A stretch of DNA of 64,000 nucleotides from Montifringilla adamsi (Eukaryota; Chordata; Aves; Passeriformes; Passeridae): assembly GCA_017590115.1 (NCBI GenBank), contig JAGGNK010007448.1, positions 7,170,815 through 7,234,814 of the forward strand, read 5' to 3'. The notes beneath the pieces are model-generated. The model was not told the DNA's origin and ran no database searches. It worked only from the letters and a program-made list of their open reading frames with translations. A program made the translations under genes and the position numbers. Below, in pieces: positions 39,662 through 51,929 of the stretch (position 1 is the first letter of the stretch; the number at the start of each line of letters is the position of its first letter).

Positions 39662-42600
39662 ACCACCTTTCCAGTTCTTTGCATAAGACTAAAATCTGGA
39701 GAAAATACACACCTCCAGATCCTTCTCCACTCCTGTGACCAGGTCAGGAATTCACTGCCCTGGGCTCTGCATTGTTGCACTCTGAGAGGTTTGGGCTTTA
39801 AGACTTTGCAACGTGGCCAGGCTGCAGCTGTTGGGAAACTCAAGCAGGGCTGCTGCAGCTGCTGCTCCTGGGCAACCTGAGCAGCACTTTGACTTCACTG
39901 GGGTAATTTGTGATCACAAACTCTGCAGTGCAGAAACGGAATAAAGTGTTAAATGCAACAGGGTGCAGGTAACAACTGGTCAGCTGCACAGTGCTAGGAG
40001 CAAATCTAAGCCATGTCAGGCTTCTAAAATGGCTTCTTCCCATGTACCAGCACCAGAGGGGTTCAGGTGTCACACTGACCTATCTACCAACAAATGAATA
40101 GTTTTTATTTCATCCAGAAGAATCCTACACCAAACCTTTCCCAGATAAAGAACAAATCTGGCTTTAGATCACACCTCATATTATCAGCAAGGGTTTCTTC
40201 TTCCCTCCCACTCCAAGCTAGAATATATTTTTCACTTCCCCCATGGAAGGCAAGACTGACACATACCAAGTTTACACACAAAATTATTTTTCTACTGCAG
40301 TTGTGTTTACAGCACCTGTTCTGTGGATGAGCTGAGCTTCTGTCTGCAATGCTGTCAGCCACACACCTTTCATGATCACTAATAAAGAAAAACCAGAAAG
40401 AGGTTAAGAAAAGGCACAATTCATTTCTTCCTTATCACACCAGGTATATGTTCAGAACATCACTAAGTTTTTTACACAGAACAGAAGAGAAGAGTTGTGC
40501 ACCCCCTGCATGAGAAGTCAGCCCTCAGTCTGAAAAGCACCAAATGGTGCTGCAGTTGCCCTTTCCAGAGCTGTCCACAGGTTAAGCTGTGTAATTACCT
40601 CAAACTAGATGGTTTTCACAAGACCATGGTTTTGTACTGTGACCCTTCAAAAGCTGCTGAAGTTTTATTTATGGCAGGTAGAATCTTACACAGAAAGGAT
40701 TCTTCTCTATTCTGAACATGCAGTAATTAATTTAAACCTTTAAATTCTATTCAAAACATTTTTAGGCATTAGCCAAGGACCACAGACCCCTGCTCTGTTT
40801 TAAATGATAATGCTGTAATTACCTATATACATATTACTTTCTTGAATCTTTCTGTTTAACAAAGCCATTGGACAGCAGGAGTTAACGTGTCCACCAGTAA
40901 ACTTTGTCATTTGCAACATATCACCCTGCAGTTGCAGAACTGCCCAAGGTCACTTTTCTTAGTGCCACCAGACATCAGCTTACTTAACCTGGCACTGATT
41001 GCAAATTCAAAGGTGATAATATGGCACCACACTCCCAACTGGCATTTCAGTAGCAACAAACTGGCTGGAGCATTGCAGTAATCACCACTGCAGAACATAA
41101 AACCCCTCACCCTCACTTTTCCATGATCATAAGTGAATAGTCCAAATGAAACTCCAGGTCATATCCAAGCAGCCAGCAGAGCCTGATCACTGAAGTATTT
41201 CGATTTAAATGCTATTTCCTTTCTAGTCTAATGCTGGCAAAATGCTAAACCTGCAGACTTAAAACTGGCTGGTAGTGTGAGCAAGACTTGGATAATAATA
41301 GAATAGAGTCTTGGGGTGAGGGAAGTTGCTTTTTACTGAAAGCAGAATGGTTCTATGCTTTTCACAAGATCAGAACTGGTATTTGTTGTGGTTTAGGATT
41401 TTGGTTTGGGGTTTTTTTTGTTGGTTTTTTTCCCCTATATTGTGCAGACTCCAAAGCTTCCACTCCTTCCTCAAAGCGCTTGCTGTTTAGAAGACAAACA
41501 ATGCCCAGAGAGCGACACCATCCTTTCAGAAGGTTTAAAGCCACACATCCATGCAACCTAAGAAATCAGCCTTCCACTCTGTTAGTCATTTTGAGGAATC
41601 AACTGCTTTTTCCATTGCTAGTAATCATTTTAATATTGAATTGACTCAATGATTGCATTGGCAACATCGTATGGGGAAGCAGCTCCCTCCAAGGAATGTG
41701 TTCCTTCATTTCTGAGAACACATCTTCCAAACAGGCCTTGCTGTGCCTCAATTTCTATCAGGACACAGTCTCAGCAACAGATTCACCAGCTTCCTCAGCA
41801 ACACGAATTAGTTCTTTAAAGTATTGTTAACAAAAGAGATGCATGGCCACACCCCCAGAGCAACTGCAAGCAAAACCTGTTTTAAGAATTAAAGCAGCAG
41901 AAACACAAAGCTCTGCTTTTTTACCCATAAAAACCTTGTCAACTCTCCTCTCTTTGATTCCCATCCCATACCATGCAAAGAGTGATTTTTTTTTCTTATT
42001 GGCCCTGAGCAATGCTATTATTTTGGACCAGATCTTTGTCACACCAGTAAAAACCTCAACAGCAGTTTCACTGATTCTGATATTGCCAAAGGAAAACCTG
42101 CAGCCTGGTGAAATCATAAACCACACTTTGGATGGGTTCTGGAAGTCAGGCTCAACAATACCTCTGCAGACAGATGGGGAAAACCCTGGCTAAATGTTGA
42201 GCAGGTAAGAAGATTTCAAACGTTGTGCCATTGTGCTGGCACTCACAAACCCTGCCATCAGATAAGGGTGAGGTGATAAGGTGAGCTCAGCACTGATAAC
42301 CCACACAGGCAAGTAACGGATCATTTCCCAAGCTCCCTGACTAAAACAGATGACTGGAGTGACCTTGTGCCAATAAATCCAATAATCCATTATTTCAACT
42401 TTTCAATCGTGCATTGGAGTTCTTAAAAGTAGAGCAGTCTCCACTCCTAAAGTATTCGAAATATTAACAAAAGTATTTCAAAGCACATCTGAAAATGGGG
42501 CAATATTACACACAGGTACCTCATGAGGTGGAAGTTTATCTGAAGTTACACCAAACCAGTCAATGTTGTCACCCCACTGTACACAAATGGCCACAACTTT

Positions 42601-45484
42601 AAAAAATCAAATCACAGCTTTCTCAAGGTAAAGTCATTTGTCATTTTAAACTCTAAGCAAGACTGAGATGCTCCAAATCTGTGCCCAACACAAATGAACA
42701 AGGCAGGAAATTCCAGCAATAGCCTTAAATCATGTCACACCTTTTTCAGGCAAAGGCAGCTGAGTAAGTAGTTTACAGGCAACAGGCTTTCAGTCAGAAA
42801 AGGCCGTGCCCTGGGAGTTCAGCTGTGTGGTGTCAGTGTGATTTATCACAGCCCCACCAGGAATTTGTGATGTGATTTTCAAATCTTGTAGATAAGCACA
42901 GCCCAGGTTAAGGGGCTCCCATCACCTTGTGAAACAGCCACTGACTGTCAGGGTATTTTGTATCTGGAATTGATACTTGTGCTGTGAACAGGACATCCCT
43001 GACACCTTTACAGTATCACACCACCAGCACAGCTTTCTGCTCAAATACACAGTTACAAGATGAGCCTCTCTAATGCTTCCGTTCCCAGATATTGCAATCA
43101 TTCCTTCACCAGAAGAACTTCCACATCCCTGCAGCCATTCTTGCAACTAACAGGATTAAAAAAATAAGTTTTCCATGTGATTTGAGTCACTGACTCTTAA
43201 CTAAAACTTTTAAAACTAGTTTTATACAAAAGATCCAATGTACTTGGTTAGTAAAGCGTAGAAAAAAAGTCTGTTTAAATACCTTTTAAAATGCAGCATT
43301 TTAATCTCACTGGAAAATATCACACCCACAGCATTTCTTATATTCAAGAGCCTTCTTTAAGATATACTTAGTAAAAAGTATTAAAGTACCAATACAGCTT
43401 TGGAGCCATCTTACAGAAGGAAAAGGAAAAGCCAACAAGCCAGGAACCAAGTCTAATTTTTTTTTTTTCAGTAGCTAATTTAACAACACAAAACAGTCTA
43501 AGCTACAAACTCAAGACAAAGGGAAAGACTGTAGAAATATTAATTGGAAAAGGCTAAACCGAGAAAGAGACAGCAGAGTATTCCCAAAGATTATGACTTC
43601 TCTAAGTATGTCTGTCAAGAGATGTTCTTCTGTTCAGTGTATTTTTATCCCAAGGCAAATGAAAAAGCAGCTGGTAGTGCCAGTTATGCTGCTCGCAGGG
43701 GTGGGGAGGAGGGGGACACACCACAAACACACCCTCAGCCTTTGCTGTGACAACACCCAAATTCAGACACCAGGAGCACTTATCCTGGGGGAGGGGGATC
43801 AGCAGCAGCGTTTTATCTCTCCTCATTAAGGAGCAGTTAAATTTAGGGTGTGTCAGTAAATGGTTATTGCCCCCTCTGCCCCAAGAGGAAAGGGGATTTC
43901 AACACCACAGGAGCAGAAGCTCCAGATTTACACTTTTCCATCTGATTTCTATTGCAGGTAGGGTCAGGTCACAGCCCCAGGTACTGCTTTGGCAAAAGCC
44001 ACGAACGAGAACAGAAGGATTTTACAGCAATTGTGCTCAAAGAAAAAATCAGATTGACATCACAGCAGCCCTTTTCACTCACATCTCTGAAATGTTGGTC
44101 ATGAAAGGATTAAGCCTAACCCCCTCCCTTTCACCACACAAAAAACTGAAGCCCATTTTATGCTTCCTAACCATGCCCAATCTTACATTTCCCCCACAGT
44201 TAAAATGAACATTGCCATTATACAAATGACATAAGCAATGAATGAAAAGTTCCAGCAGGGAGAAAAACCACTGGTGGCAGAGGAAAGCAAGCAGCTGATA
44301 ATTCCCTTTTTCACCACCCAGAAATAATAACTCTAAACACTCTAAACCTCATTTCAAACTGATCACTACAACTGGCAATACAATCAATTTAATTTATTCA
44401 TCTTTAAAGAATGAAGGTGTCTGGCTTCTTCTAATAGTAAATATTTTCCTGGTTATATTAACATCTGATACAAGATCCCATAACTAAATTAGATCACTAT
44501 TTATAGTTATAACTTGGTATTATACACATTCTCTTGTACTTTGTTACAGGTGTTTAACTGATATGGGAACAGGAGTATCACAAAAAAAACCCCAGCAAGC
44601 CCAAACAAAGAGAGAAAATCATATTCAGCAATATTTAAGATTAGATTCTTTGGGCTCTATGCTAATACACTATTGCTAATTGCTACTCATCACATTTCTG
44701 TCAGAGGGAAAATTGTTTAAAAACAATCCATGTCACAAAAAGCCCAAACAGGGAAGGGCTGCCACTTCACCCTCTTGCAGAAGCCAGGCTAACCAGCCAG
44801 CCACGAAAGGGAGTCAGGGAATTACTGCAATTCCTCACACACAACTGCATGTATTAATAGCAAATAAATAAATAAGAACAAGCCCTGGCTTTCTAGAACA
44901 ATTTAATTAACACTACACACAGAAAGTCAGTCCAACTATGGAATCTTTTTAACTACAAACAGGTGATCAGAGAGCTCTAAACTTGGCACTAACACAAGGA
45001 CTGAGACTCCTAATCTCTGCAGCATTTTTTTTTTTGCCCCCAAGAGGAACCTTTTAAAAAATTCACAGTTAGGCAGCATTTCAGCAAACCTTGAAACCAC
45101 TGCAACCTATCTAATGTACTCATCAAGGCATTTTAACTGCTCCAAGAATTAAACCCAGCATTACACAGAACAACAGCAAATGATGTGTAACTGTAAAGTA
45201 AAAACAAAACATGAATAATGCCCAGGAAAGTGACAGCAATTCACCACTGCAAGAACTTCACTCTGGATCTTAATGTGCTACTCAAAGAAATGCTTATGCT
45301 AAGAAAGGAAACATCATTACTAGTCCTCATTATGTTTATTAAACTATATGAACATATAATACCAGACACTAAGCTGTAACATTCTTAAAATACACACCAG
45401 TCTGCAACTTGCCACAAAATCTGGTGCCCTCCCCTGCTTCCACCACTGCCAAGTGCTTTGATTATTTTATTTGCTTATTATTGA

Positions 45485-45692
45485 AGAATCCCAGAATGGT
45501 TTGGGTTGGAAAGGACCTTAAAGCTCATCCATCCTGCCATGGGCAGAGACACCTTCCATTATCCCAGGCTGCTCCAAGCCCCATCCAACCTGGCCTTGGG
45601 CACTGCCAGGGATCCAGGGGCAGCCCCAGCTTTTCTGGGCACCCTGTGCCAGGGCCTGCCCACCCTCACAGGGAAGGATTTCTTCCTAATAA
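45485..45692 (-). mobile_element. CR1 LINE 3' fragment
   Basis: Minus-strand CR1 end: agaatcccagaatggtttgg at the left is the reverse complement of the CR1 terminus, followed by the diagnostic ggaccttaaagctcatc and, at the right, aggatttcttcctaat. About 200 bp, 5' truncated. Confidence 0.92.
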
Positions 45693-47375
45693 ATGAAAAG
45701 GTATCTTTTCCAAAGATGTATTTGTGTGTGTTTGCACCATGCTTGTGTTCCAGGCCACTCAGTTTGCACAGTGGCTGAATCACACCCCCAGCTCCTGTCA
45801 GGGCTGACAAGAAGGTGCCTGGCAGTTGGAAGAATTTCAGGAATCAGGACAAGTCAACATCCCAGCAGTCCAGCTGCAAATAGAGCCAGCATTCATTTTA
45901 AACTACAAATAGTTACTGAAGACAAATATTTGTCCAAACACCAAAACATCTGCAGTTGGCCAGTGTATCTCACATGGGAATCCATTAATAATGCCACTTT
46001 TTTAGTCACCATAAAGGTAACAAGGAGTTAAAGTGTCAGGATTAAACACAGACAGAGATAAAATCATTTTAATTAAAGCTTATCTCATGACACATTAGAT
46101 ATTCTGACTGTATTTCATGGTGTAAGCCCCTGCAGCTCCCCACAAATGCAGCCCTGGGTGTACTGGGCTGCTAAAAATCCAGAACAAACGAACAAACCAA
46201 AGCAAAAAGGGTTTTCACTGAGTAAAGGATTTAAGCCCCTGATTTTATTTTAAACTTCAGCGTGGCATAGCTGTTTCTGATAAGCAGAGTACCTGATTGC
46301 TGCTCAGCGAAGACAGCAGCAGACAGATGGATTCCCAAGGCTTGCACTGATTAGAACTTCCAGAGTTTTCAAAGATTTACTTTCTAGTTGTTCATACACG
46401 TAAATTGAAGAGGAATTTTTTTCACCTAATGGGATCACTTCAGCAGTGCTTCGATTCTGACAGATTTCCAACAACTATCCCCAGAAGTTAATGTCAGGAA
46501 ACTGCAGGATCAGACCACATGAAGAATGAAAACCTGTATTAGCACCCACTGGAAGGTTCTCTGGAAACAGCAGCTCTGGAAAGAGTTCTGCACATAAAAC
46601 CTGATCCTGGTTTCTGGGTCATTTCCAGGGGGTTTGAATCATACATTCCTTTAAGGCACGTTCTTCCTTTCACTCACTGCCTTGTAAGAGATTCATTAAA
46701 AAAAACCCAACCCCGAAGAGCAAGTAGAGAAGCTCTGCCTAAACTGATAAAACAATGACAGAGGCTGCATCCATAGCAAACAAAGGGTGAAAACTTCAGA
46801 ACTGCAGCCTTCCAAGTTCTTTGTTGATAACAGGAAGCAAAATGTTTTATTGTAGAAGTAAACAACATCCTGACTTCACATTACCTACCCAGGAGCAAGG
46901 AAATGAGAAAAGCCTTCCTCACCGAGGGGACAGACTTTAACAACTGCTTTATTTAAAACCCAACCCCGGACAAGGGAACCTCCTCAGCAAGTAACCAAGG
47001 CAGGGGAAACCTGGAAATCGCTACTCAGCCTTTGCAATGGGGGTGCTGAGCCTTTTTCGATAAAAAGCACAGAATTAAAAAGGAGCTTTAGCTGGTGGGG
47101 GGACCCGGTGGGGGGGAGGGGCAGTACCCCAGAGCAAGTTTGTCTGGAAAGAAGGAAAGGGGACAGAGGAGGCAGGAAAGGGGACGCAGGGGGAAGATCA
47201 CCCCCCCGCCTTCCCCATCCCCCCGACCCCTTCCCTTTCTCCTGCCGCCTCCTCCCCCAATCCTTTCTCCCTGCTTCGCCGCTCATCTCTCTGCTCTGCC
47301 TCCTCCTCTCCGTCCCCGCGGCCGTCCCCGGTGTCGCCGCGGCGGTGGCGGCGGGGGGCGGCCCGGCGCACTCAC

Positions 47376-47450
47376 CTCGCCCTCTCCTCCCCTCAGCTGT
47401 TTACCACTCCGGGCTCCTCCGGCCCACAGGGCGCCGCCATCTTGGCCCTG
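47376..47450 (-). other. TSC1: TSC1 noncoding exon 1 (3' part)
   Basis: Ends in gagggcgag followed by donor GTGAGTGC at 47375. The upstream limit is inferred from the YY1 motif, which in many genes lies just after the start site; the true start may be higher. Confidence 0.55.
47433..47444 (-). promoter_or_regulatory. YY1 motif
   Basis: CAAGATGGCGGC on the minus strand, the standard YY1 site found downstream of many CpG-island start sites, in the orientation of TSC1 transcription. Confidence 0.6.
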
Positions 47451-47970
47451 CCTCCCCCTCCCATCACAGCGCTTCGCCCCTCGGATCCCTCCGCCGCACA
47501 ACCTAGTCCCGCCTCACCTCCTCGCTCTCCGCTGGCTGCCCGGCTTCTCTCCCGGTCTCTCCCCGCTCCGCTCGCCGCTCCCGCCTCACGGGACGTTCCC
47601 GCCGCGGGGGATGAGCGGGGGGCGAGCCCGAGGTCGCCGCGCCCCGGCGGAGTCCCGCAGCGGAGGGATCTCGGCGGGGTCAGCGCTGCGGCGGGCGGAG
47701 GTCGCGTGATGCGGGGGGCGGGGCCGCGCGCGGGCGGTAAACAAGGCCCGGCCCTGAGGGGACGCGGCGGGCCGGGGGTCGGGTCCGGTCGGGAAAGGGC
47801 GTTCGGGTCTTTTCGTTCTTTCGGTTCTCACCTGGAGATCTCCGCAAAGTGCGGGGATGTGCTGAAAGGAAATTTAAAAAGCGTCTCGGAAGTGCCGTTC
47901 TGTGCGGAGCGGTGCTGGCGGACACGGCTCTGGTGGCTCCCGGACAGCACCCCCGGGCACGCGCCCCAAA

Positions 47971-50900
47971 TCTCATTGATTTTTAATTGATGAGCGTGCA
48001 AAGCTTGTTTCCTTCTCCTGTTTTTGGATCCCTGAGGAATTAGTCACAAGGATTCTGTCTCTGTTTTTGTTTTCTGCTTCCCCCCCTAGAATGCAGTAAC
48101 CGTAGGACACCAACACCCCATCCTTGCAGATAAAGGGCAGTTTTTGCCTGTGGAAAATGCGGGGTAGGAGAGAAGAAAGGAAATCACCACGGGGAAGGAT
48201 CTCCAGCCTTCGGCTTGGTGTGCCACGTGCAACAGGTTTAAAACTCAGCATTTCAGTCCCCAGGCTGGTGGGATCTCTTTTTCCTCCTCCAAGGAGGAGC
48301 AGCTCTGCCAGGGACACACCGAGGTGCTTGGTCTGACTCTGGAGTCTCCACGAATTGTCCCCAGAACCCAGCAGGAACCGCAGACATTAAATTTGCATGG
48401 TGGAAAGGAGGTGCAAGGGGAAAAAAAGAGCAGATTAGAGCCCCATCCGAGAGGGATGGGTTGATTTTTAACTTCTGCAGCAGTTTTTGTGTTTCCCAGC
48501 TCTGATCCCTGCAGGACTGAGATAGTTCCTGCCCGCTGCACCTGCAATGGGTTGTCCTGCTTCATGATGAGATAAGAGTTGCTTGGAGCCAGCATATTTT
48601 TAATCTAGTCCTGCCTTGTGCCTGGCAATTAATATTTATTATGGTCTGGACAGAGCGATGGTGGTTTTTTTTCTATGATGTGCAGAAGACATGTTTGTTT
48701 AATCTGCCACAGAAAAGAGTGGAAATTAAGATGAGCTTCAGAAAAGAGCTGGAAGCAATTAGTTGTGTTATTTTACTGGGACTTAATTGCTGTAACAGTC
48801 AAATTGACAAAGAAAACATGGATTCTATAGCAGGGGTTTGCTGCTGGATTAGAAAGGAGAAACAACTGCACTAAAAGGGACGTGTTATGTTGTAATTAAC
48901 CTGTTTATTATTACTGAGCTGTACATTTAAAAATCTATTTACTTAGGGTGCACTGGAGCATGTGACACGTAGTGAGTGCTCACAGCAGCACACAGAATTA
49001 AACTGTCCTTGTGTGCAAGCTGAGCTCTCTGCATCCCCCATGGCCTGTGTGGGTCAGGGCCAGGACAAGCCTCTGGGAGCTCAGATAAGCTCTCTGTGGC
49101 TCTCCCTTCTCTGCTGAGCCTGAACAAGAGAGAACGGGGAAAATTATATCAACAGGAAGAACATAAAATAAGAATGACCACACGGGGTCAGCTCAAAGGT
49201 TCTGCCAGCTCCAAGTGCACCTCCAGCTCTCTGGGTTTATAATTCAGCTTGTGTAAATCACCTCTTGATGGTGCTTTCAGTGGAGAGATGAGCAGAAGCC
49301 ATAGACAGAAATTCAGGGAATAGTAGAACATAAACTAAGCTGACTGCACTCCCATCCTGCTGCTTTTTGCTCCACAGGAATCCCTGAAATCAAATAAAGG
49401 GAGAAGGAGTGGGTGAGAGCTGGAGAAAGCCCAGCGGTGTCCCCGTGTCCCTTCAGGCTTTGCAGTGTGTGACCTTGGTGCTGAATGAGAGTTTTCTGTG
49501 CTGTGAGCTCAGGGATCACTCCGTCTGCACTTACATCTGGCCTTGTGAGCTCGTGGCTACCTGGGGAGGCAGAAGAGCTGCTGCAGCTCTTACTGACACT
49601 GGGGATGGAGGCATCCTCCTTTTCCACAGTCCTCCTGGCAGCACCTCTGAAATCAGCTGGCTGGGAGGGTTTTACTGAACATAGAATCTTAGAGTGGCCT
49701 GGAAGGAACCTGAAAGATTTTGACATTACTTTTCTAGGGATTTTTTTGTGTGGTTGACTTACTTGGACTGTCTCAAGTTTAAGAGGCACATTCTGCAGCC
49801 ATTTGCACTTTGTATCAATGGGAAGTCTGTGCTCAGAAGCCAGCTCCAATGTTTCATAAAATTACATCTCAGTCCTTTTCAACAGCTTGTAATTGTCCTG
49901 TTTTGTTTCATTCCTGTAACTGTCTTCATACGAAACCCTGAAGCTGCAATGTACATTTTGGGATTCTGTTACAATGCATGTTTTTGTAGCGGGAAATGTA
50001 ATCCCTCAAATGCCTGTGTTTAAGAGGATGCAAATCAGCTCCCAAGCACAATGCCTTGGGAACGTTTCTTTCATGCAAAACTCGCCTAGATAAATATGGA
50101 GGGGAGGAGGGAGCGGGAAGAGGGATTGTTCACTTCTATAAACAACAAGAATTAATTATGCTCAGTATTATGACAGATGGGTTAAGATCAAAATCTGAAT
50201 CTTTCTCAATGCGGGTGAAATCCACGCTCCTATCTCCGAGTTGCATCAGTCCCATTGCACAGCCCGGCCGGTGCCATGGGGCAATGGCACGGCTGGCACC
50301 CGTGCCTGTGCTGCCACAGCCTTGAGGACAGCAGGCCCTGCCACGGCTGGTGCAGAATCCCTCAGCTCTCAGCCCCGGGTGTCCCTGGATCTGCTCTGTC
50401 AGGGAAGCCCCAGCCTCCCGCTGAGGCTGAACAAAGGTTGTTCCTTCCTGGTGTTCCCCGCCCTGGGCTGCAGCAGGAAAAGGGACCCAGCAGAGCCACT
50501 CAGCTGTAGGAAGCAGTGAAATGCATTGGGAAGCTCACGGGGAGTAGGAAACCCCATCTCCAGAGGAGTTTTCCTGCTGGTGGCAGTCCAGCACTCAGCA
50601 CACAACAGCTGCTGTATGCTTCTTTACCTCTGGAATGATGAATTCCTTGGAAGGCATCTCTGCACTCTCAGTTCCACATGCACAGAGAGAGCTGTGAGCA
50701 CAGGAGGGCACATCTGAAGGGACACACAGCTCATGCCACTGTGCACCTGCACAGCCAGGAGGGTTGGGATAACTAGAGAACAGGTGGAATCAGGGAATTA
50801 CTCCCCTTCTCTCTCTCCCAAGTGTTTGGGGATTTCAGCTCTCCTTGTTTGTCTCCAAATAAGAGTGATGCCCAAGGATTCTAAAAGAAAAATCTGTTCT

Positions 50901-51640
50901 CCAGCTCCTGTTCCCTGCTGTGCTAGAGACAACCTGGGGACAGTCACTCTGCCCCTGCTCCATCCTCCCTCCTTCCACTGGGCCATTACTTTGACACTCA
51001 ATTATTTCACATTTGCAAACCCGTTCTCATGCCTTTTTTGAAAGCAAGCGATAGAAGTGCAAATTCTTATTATTGCACTTGAAGAGCTTTTTGCAAAGCT
51101 GTTGTTAATGAGCTTGCTTAATGAGCTTTCTTAAATCTATATTTATACCCTGTATACAGCTGTATATAGATAGAGCAATGCCTGAAATATGTGTGGATTG
51201 CACACACATATGCCTGGGAAAATGAAGGGTGATTAACACGCATCTTCTTCGGTTATACCATGCAAGTATTTATTCGTTTTTCCTTGGAAATTGGAGAGAT
51301 AAAAGATCCATTCTGGAATAAAATAATTCTGTGCACATGTGCTTGATGGTTTTGTTTATGAGCCCCAAGTATGTGAGTGTGTGTGTGTGTGAGACAGATG
51401 GTGTGTCTGTTTGTGAGAGATATGATGCGGGGATGAATGTCTGTAAAAATACAGGTTTCTTAAGGGCTTTTTATAATTTTTTTTTTGAAGAAAAAGACAA
51501 AATAACAAATGCCTGCTCAGTACATTATTTCCTGTGTCATGCTTTTTGTCAATATGACAGAGGAGTATTCCTGCAGAAGGCAAAGCTGCCCCCGAAAGTG
51601 AAGGGTGCTGCCCCCAGGGCTTCGAGCTGGGCATCGTGAA
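47971..51640. other. TSC1-GFI1B intergenic region
   Basis: The two genes are divergent. I find no exon here. A short degraded CR1-like piece lies at 49680-49731. The 178-codon minus frame at 49313-49849 has no recognisable homology. Confidence 0.5.
49680..49731 (-). mobile_element. Possible degraded CR1 terminus
   Basis: catagaatcttagagtggcc followed by ggaaggaacctgaaagatt resembles the reverse complement of the CR1 3' end, with several mismatches. Confidence 0.4.
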
Positions 51641-51673
51641 TTCTCTTCAAGTTGTCAAAGTCCTGGGAAGTTT

Positions 51674-51760
51674 TGATAAGCAAATACTTTCTGGGCTCTG
51701 CCTCTTATTGGCTGTTTCTTCACCGCCAGATTTTGACACAAATAATCTGATTGAAAAATC
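51674..51760 (+). promoter_or_regulatory. GFI1B: GFI1B promoter: GATA, CCAAT and AATC sites
   Basis: tgataag at 51674-51680 (GATA), attgg at 51707-51711 (inverted CCAAT, NF-Y), and three AATC cores at 51744-51747 (+), 51749-51752 (-) and 51757-51760 (+). GATA1, NF-Y and GFI1B itself are known regulators of the mammalian GFI1B promoter, and GFI1-family proteins bind AATC cores. This supports placing the first exon just downstream. Confidence 0.6.
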
Positions 51761-51779
51761 AGGGAGGGGAACAGGGGGA

Positions 51780-51929
51780 AAAAAAAACAGAGAGAAAAAA
51801 GGAGAAGTATCTATTTCAACTGACTGCGACCAAGTGAAAAAGTGGAAGAGGAGTCCCGAGAGAGGACGACGTCTCGCTTGTCTGGGGAGATTTCAAGGCA
51901 AATCCAGTAAAGCAAAGTCCCTCAAACAG
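51780..51929 (+). other. GFI1B: GFI1B noncoding exon 1 (putative)
   Basis: A purine-rich stretch ending in ctcaaacag with donor GTGATT at 51930. Its start is not defined by sequence; position after the GATA/CCAAT/AATC cluster is the reason for the call. Confidence 0.45.

Larger units (their letters stand above)
39100..47375. other. TSC1: TSC1 5' intron(s)
   Basis: Eight kb between the CpG-island first exon and the start-codon exon. Mammals have a further noncoding exon here; I could not place one. Contains a 128-bp tandem duplication and a CR1 fragment; otherwise no supported feature. Confidence 0.6.
47080..47970. promoter_or_regulatory. TSC1: TSC1 CpG-island promoter
   Basis: GC- and CpG-dense block at the 5' end of TSC1. 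It explains the long chance open frames on both strands here. No TATA box seen; a YY1 motif and a clean 5' splice donor mark the first exon. Confidence 0.82.

Noticed and set aside
47095..47990. Long plus-strand open frames of 204 and 219 codons
   Set aside because: They lie in the TSC1 CpG island, where few stop codons are expected; proline/arginine-rich, overlapping in several frames, no domain.
49313..49849. Minus-strand 178-codon frame
   Set aside because: No recognised domain; it overlaps a CR1-like fragment, and about one frame of this length is expected by chance in 64 kb.
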